Below are positions 13,851 to 14,600 of a stretch of DNA of 14,600 nucleotides, piece after piece (position 1 is the first letter of the stretch; the number at the start of each line of letters is the position of its first letter). Both the position numbers and the translations under genes were made by a program. The notes under the pieces were generated by a model that worked only from the letters and a program-made list of their open reading frames with translations, was not told where the DNA came from and made no database searches. Origin of the DNA: Firmicutes bacterium UBA1440 (GTDB taxonomy: Bacteria > Bacillota > Clostridia > Peptostreptococcales > Anaerovoracaceae); contig DCTM01000008.1 in assembly GCA_002329565.1 (NCBI GenBank), positions 509-15,108 on the forward strand, read 5' to 3'.

Positions 13851-14600
13851 ATGAAACGAGTTAAGCAGTATTGCAGCAAATATTGTAGCAAATATTTGGA
13901 GAATAAATATTTGAACAACTGGTTTTGCAGAAGCCTTATGCTGGCGATGTTACTCGACTTCGTCATTGAGTCGCTGGCAAGACAGACGATACTCAAGGGT
14001 TTTTCTTACCTGCTGTATCAACCGGAAATATTTTTATATAACACACTTATCATTTTTACAACACTTTCGATATCACTGTTCTTTCGCCGCAGAATATTTA
14101 CATATGTAATGGTCAGTATATTTTGGCTCACCATCGGCATCACGAACGGCGTGATATTGGCAAAGAGAATGACGCCGTTTACGGTTAAGGACTTGGATAA
14201 TCTGGGAGACGGTTTCACCATCATCACCAACTATTTCACTACGAAGCAGATTATCCTCATTGCAGCAGCATTTGCGGCGGCGCTTGTTCTGCTCGTGTTG
14301 CTTTTTATATTCGCACCCAAAAAGGAAAAGATTGAATATCGGAAAAACATCTCCGCATTTATTGCGGTGGTACTTGTAATGACATGCTCTACAGGTCTTG
14401 TGATCAAGGTTGGCATAGTTGACACCTTTTTCGGCAACTTGGCGTACGCATATCGAGATTACGGCGTGCCGTATTGTTTTATAAATACATGGCTGAATAC
14501 AGGCATCTCAAAGCCGGCACGCTATTCCGAACAGGCAATTCTTGACATTTTCGATAAGGGAGAGCTGTCAAAGAGCGGCTATTCCGAAATAGCGCACGGC
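13851..14600 (+). CDS. LTA-synthase-like membrane protein (alkaline phosphatase superfamily), 3' partial
   Basis: The frame is open from ATG 13851 to the window edge (250 codons). Five hydrophobic segments are visible: about 28-43, 59-78, 81-104, 133-155 and 167-189. They are followed by the start of the extracellular part, with FGNLAYAYRDYGVPYCF (194-210) and NTGISKP. Five N-terminal helices before an extracellular sulfatase-like domain is the plan of lipoteichoic acid synthase and related phosphoglycerol transferases; the catalytic domain lies beyond the window, so the exact enzyme cannot be assigned. AAGGAG (13834-13839) precedes the ATG by 11 bases. The cytoplasmic N-terminus contains short internal repeats (KYCSKYLENKYL). 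Confidence 0.8.
   Translation, partial: MKRVKQYCSKYCSKYLENKYLNNWFCRSLMLAMLLDFVIESLARQTILKGFSYLLYQPEIFLYNTLIIFTTLSISLFFRRRIFTYVMVSIFWLTIGITNGVILAKRMTPFTVKDLDNLGDGFTIITNYFTTKQIILIAAAFAAALVLLVLLFIFAPKKEKIEYRKNISAFIAVVLVMTCSTGLVIKVGIVDTFFGNLAYAYRDYGVPYCFINTWLNTGISKPARYSEQAILDIFDKGELSKSGYSEIAHG

Noticed and set aside
1..14600. CRISPR arrays, insertion sequences, transposase or integrase genes
   Set aside because: No regularly spaced direct repeats, terminal inverted repeats with a transposase, or recombinase motifs were found in any frame.

Overview
The window looks like chromosome from a spore-forming, low-to-moderate GC Bacillota bacterium, most likely a Clostridia-type anaerobe. The basis is the yabP-yabQ-divIC sporulation and division cluster, a WalR/WalK-type two-component pair, a clostridial-style LTA-synthase-family membrane protein and a type Ibeta DAHP synthase. 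I cannot name a genus from the sequence.

Layout. (1) Positions 1 to about 5130 are visibly AT-richer than the rest. They hold one very large superfamily 1 helicase fused to a restriction-type nuclease (its 5' end lies outside the window), a small PC4/YdbC-type ssDNA-binding protein directly behind it, and an intrinsic terminator. This looks like an acquired helicase-nuclease module, plausibly genome defence or mobile-element biology. (2) Positions 5127 to 5451 have no convincing gene. They hold a possible three-way-junction RNA fold and a 13-6-13 imperfect inverted repeat resembling a tyrosine-recombinase core site, just where composition changes. (3) On the minus strand, a DAHP synthase has an upstream region with two promoter-like sequences separated by an intrinsic terminator, so it has either an attenuated leader or a separate small RNA. 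(4) A metallo-beta-lactamase-fold hydrolase (+) converges on an apparently cytoplasmic subtilisin-family protease (-), with a shared hairpin at the junction. (5) From 8606 onward everything reads rightward: a near-consensus sigma-A promoter, walR and walK, a strong hairpin, then yabP, yabQ, divIC, rnmV, ksgA (rsmA) and the first 250 codons of an LTA-synthase-like protein.

How the genes work together. WalRK regulates cell-wall homeostasis, DivIC acts in septation and LTA synthase in envelope polymer synthesis. RnmV (5S rRNA maturation) and KsgA (16S rRNA dimethylation) form an overlapping ribosome-maturation pair. YabP and YabQ are sporulation proteins. A hairpin between walK and yabP appears to insulate the sporulation genes. 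It contains a sigma-E-like promoter in its loop side and the yabP Shine-Dalgarno in its 3' arm, so readthrough RNA should hide the ribosome site while sporulation-initiated RNA should expose it. A separate vegetative-type promoter at the end of yabQ would keep divIC and downstream genes expressed outside sporulation.

The two observations most worth following are the helicase-nuclease plus YdbC pair and the promoter-in-hairpin switch before yabP.
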